From positions 868,001 through 932,000 of the forward strand of contig NZ_LT968775.1 of assembly GCF_900240975.1 (NCBI RefSeq): DNA of 64,000 nt, given 5' to 3'. The DNA comes from Mycobacterium sp. 4858 (GTDB lineage: Bacteria; Actinomycetota; Actinomycetes; Mycobacteriales; Mycobacteriaceae). Made by a program: the position numbers and the translations under genes. Positions 62,611-64,000 of the stretch are shown here, piece after piece; the stretch's first letter is position 1; each line of letters begins with the position of its first letter. Under the pieces are notes generated by a model. It was not told the origin of the DNA. It searched no databases and saw only the letters and a program-made list of their open reading frames with translations.

Positions 62611-64000
62611 ACCGTCAGCCCCGCAGGACGTGGCGGACCTCGTCGAACTGACCCGGTTCACCGCGGAGCTGCCTTTCGCGCTGGACGGCTTCCAGCGGCG
62701 GGCGTGCGCGGCACTGGAACGAGGGCACGGCGTGCTGGTGTGCGCGCCGACCGGCGCCGGCAAGACAGTGGTGGGCGAATTCGCCGTGCACCTGGCGCTG
62801 GCCGCGGGCGGGAAGTGCTTCTACACCACGCCGCTCAAGGCGCTGAGCAACCAGAAGCACACCGACCTGACCGCACGCTACGGCCGTGACCGGATCGGCC
62901 TGTTGACCGGCGACATGTCGGTGAACGCCGACGCGCCCGTGGTGGTGATGACCACCGAGGTGCTGCGCAATATGCTCTACGCCGATTCGCCTGCGCTGCA
63001 AGGGCTTTCCTACGTGGTGATGGACGAGGTGCATTTCCTGGCCGACCGGATGCGCGGCCCGGTGTGGGAGGAAGTGATCCTGCACCTGCCCGACGACGTG
63101 CGGGTGGTCAGCCTGTCGGCGACGGTGAGCAATGCCGAGGAATTCGGGGGCTGGATCCAGACCGTGCGGGGCGATACGACCGTGGTGGTCGACGAGCACC
63201 GGCCCGTACCGCTGTGGCAGCACGTGCTGGTGGGGAAGCGGCTCTTCGACTTGTTCGACTACCGCAACGCGGAAGCCGGCGAGCAGCCGGGCGCCGGACG
63301 TGAGGCGCGGGTCAATCCCGAGCTGGCGCGCCATATCGCGCACCGCCGGGAGGCGGACCGGATGTCGGACTGGCGTGGTCCCCGCCGGGAGGCGGGAAGG
63401 CGTGGCGGCGGCCGCGGCGCCCCAGACCGGCCGCGTTTCTACCGGCCGCCCGGTCGGGCCGATGTGATCGCGACCCTGGACTCCGAGGGGCTGCTACCGG
63501 CGATCACGTTCGTGTTCTCCCGCGCCGGCTGCGACGCGGCCGTCCAGCAGTGCCTGCGCTCGCCGCTCCGCCTGACCACCGAGGAGGAACGGGCTCAGAT
63601 CGCCGAGGTGATCGAGCACCGGTGCGGCGATCTCGCCGACGCCGACCTGGCGGTGCTCGGCTACTACGAGTGGCGGGAGGGATTGCTACGCGGGCTGGCG
63701 GCCCACCACGCCGGAATGTTGCCGGTGTTCCGGCACACCGTCGAGGAACTGTTCACGGCAGGGCTGGTGAAGGCCGTGTTCGCCACCGAGACCCTGGCGC
63801 TCGGCATCAACATGCCCGCCCGGACGGTGGTGCTCGAACGGCTGGTGAAGTTCAACGGCGAGCAACACATGCCGCTGACGCCGGGGGAGTACACGCAGCT
63901 GACCGGGCGCGCCGGGCGGCGCGGCATCGACGTCGAAGGCCACGCGGTGGTGCTGTGGAACCCCACCGACGAGAACACCGAGCCGGCCGCGGTCGCGGGC
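62594..64000 (+). CDS. helY: DEAD/DEAH-box helicase HelY (5' part)
   Basis: The frame opens at ATG 62594 (or ATG 62600) inside the end of tatC and runs off the right edge, so the ~469 residues present are about half the expected ~900. It is an Ski2/Mtr4-like RNA helicase: motif [20 protein letters not shown], Ia [65 protein letters not shown] and [17 protein letters not shown]. An Arg/Gly-rich insert ([12 protein letters not shown]) occurs near residue 270. Confidence 0.93.
   Translation, partial: MTMSPEPSAPQDVADLVELTRFTAELPFALDGFQRRACAALERGHGVLVCAPTGAGKTVVGEFAVHLALAAGGKCFYTTPLKALSNQKHTDLTARYGRDRIGLLTGDMSVNADAPVVVMTTEVLRNMLYADSPALQGLSYVVMDEVHFLADRMRGPVWEEVILHLPDDVRVVSLSATVSNAEEFGGWIQTVRGDTTVVVDEHRPVPLWQHVLVGKRLFDLFDYRNAEAGEQPGAGREARVNPELARHIAHRREADRMSDWRGPRREAGRRGGGRGAPDRPRFYRPPGRADVIATLDSEGLLPAITFVFSRAGCDAAVQQCLRSPLRLTTEEERAQIAEVIEHRCGDLADADLAVLGYYEWREGLLRGLAAHHAGMLPVFRHTVEELFTAGLVKAVFATETLALGINMPARTVVLERLVKFNGEQHMPLTPGEYTQLTGRAGRRGIDVEGHAVVLWNPTDENTEPAAVAG

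Overview
The window is high-GC DNA from the chromosome of a slow-growing mycobacterium. The M. avium complex or a close relative is my inference from the gene content. Almost every housekeeping gene matches, in family, length and order, the M. tuberculosis segment that runs (reversed) from ftsW/murG to helY (Rv2154c-Rv2092c, from memory). No PE/PPE genes, insertion sequences, CRISPR arrays or prophage genes were seen.

Layout. 0-9.4 kb: the end of the division/cell-wall cluster (ftsW end, murG, murC, ftsQ, ftsZ, pgeF-like, yggS-like, sepF, yggT-like, wag31). 9.4-13.3 kb: a phosphoribosyltransferase and a three-gene, translationally coupled signalling operon on the minus strand (PP2C phosphatase, B12-binding protein, STAS protein), where M. 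tuberculosis carries a toxin-antitoxin pair. 13.5-20 kb: tRNA-Leu, dapE2, a PEBP protein, a 13E12-type HNH protein behind a perfect LexA box, and pyrD with lppL. 20-26.6 kb: a histidine phosphatase, a DUF3090/SCO1664 pair, cysQ, mshC (mycothiol), an SDR and a PAC2 protein. 26.6-30.8 kb: metH behind a structured leader that I read as an S-adenosylhomocysteine riboswitch. 30.8-42.4 kb: a complete mce lipid-transport operon (yrbEA-yrbEB-mceA-F plus two accessory genes) with a divergent TetR gene. 42.4-49.8 kb: hisE, hisG, a flavoprotein oxidoreductase, a DEAD-box helicase, a RecB-type nuclease, trmI and lppK. 50-61.2 kb: the whole Pup-proteasome system (mpa, dop, pup, prcB, prcA, pafA, pafB, pafC). 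61.3-64 kb: tatA, tatC and the start of helY.

How the genes work together. MurG and MurC make peptidoglycan precursors for the FtsQ/FtsW/FtsZ/SepF divisome, while Wag31 directs polar growth. Pup is activated by Dop and attached by PafA, then recognised by Mpa and degraded by PrcBA; PafBC is the linked DNA-damage activator. MetH remakes methionine from homocysteine, and its leader looks built to sense the precursor SAH and release the ribosome binding site. The mce block imports lipid through the outer envelope. The phosphatase/B12/STAS operon looks like a partner-switching module with a cobalamin, possibly light-sensing, input.

The most notable signals are the metH leader, the B12-linked partner-switching operon, the LexA box overlapping a start codon, the lack of uppP at its usual place, the palindromes and duplicated hairpins in the pup/paf region, and several 14-15 bp tandem repeats that could vary between strains. 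Start codons were chosen from four-base overlaps with the previous gene, Shine-Dalgarno sites and remembered family lengths. Functions rest on motifs read by eye; no database search was run.
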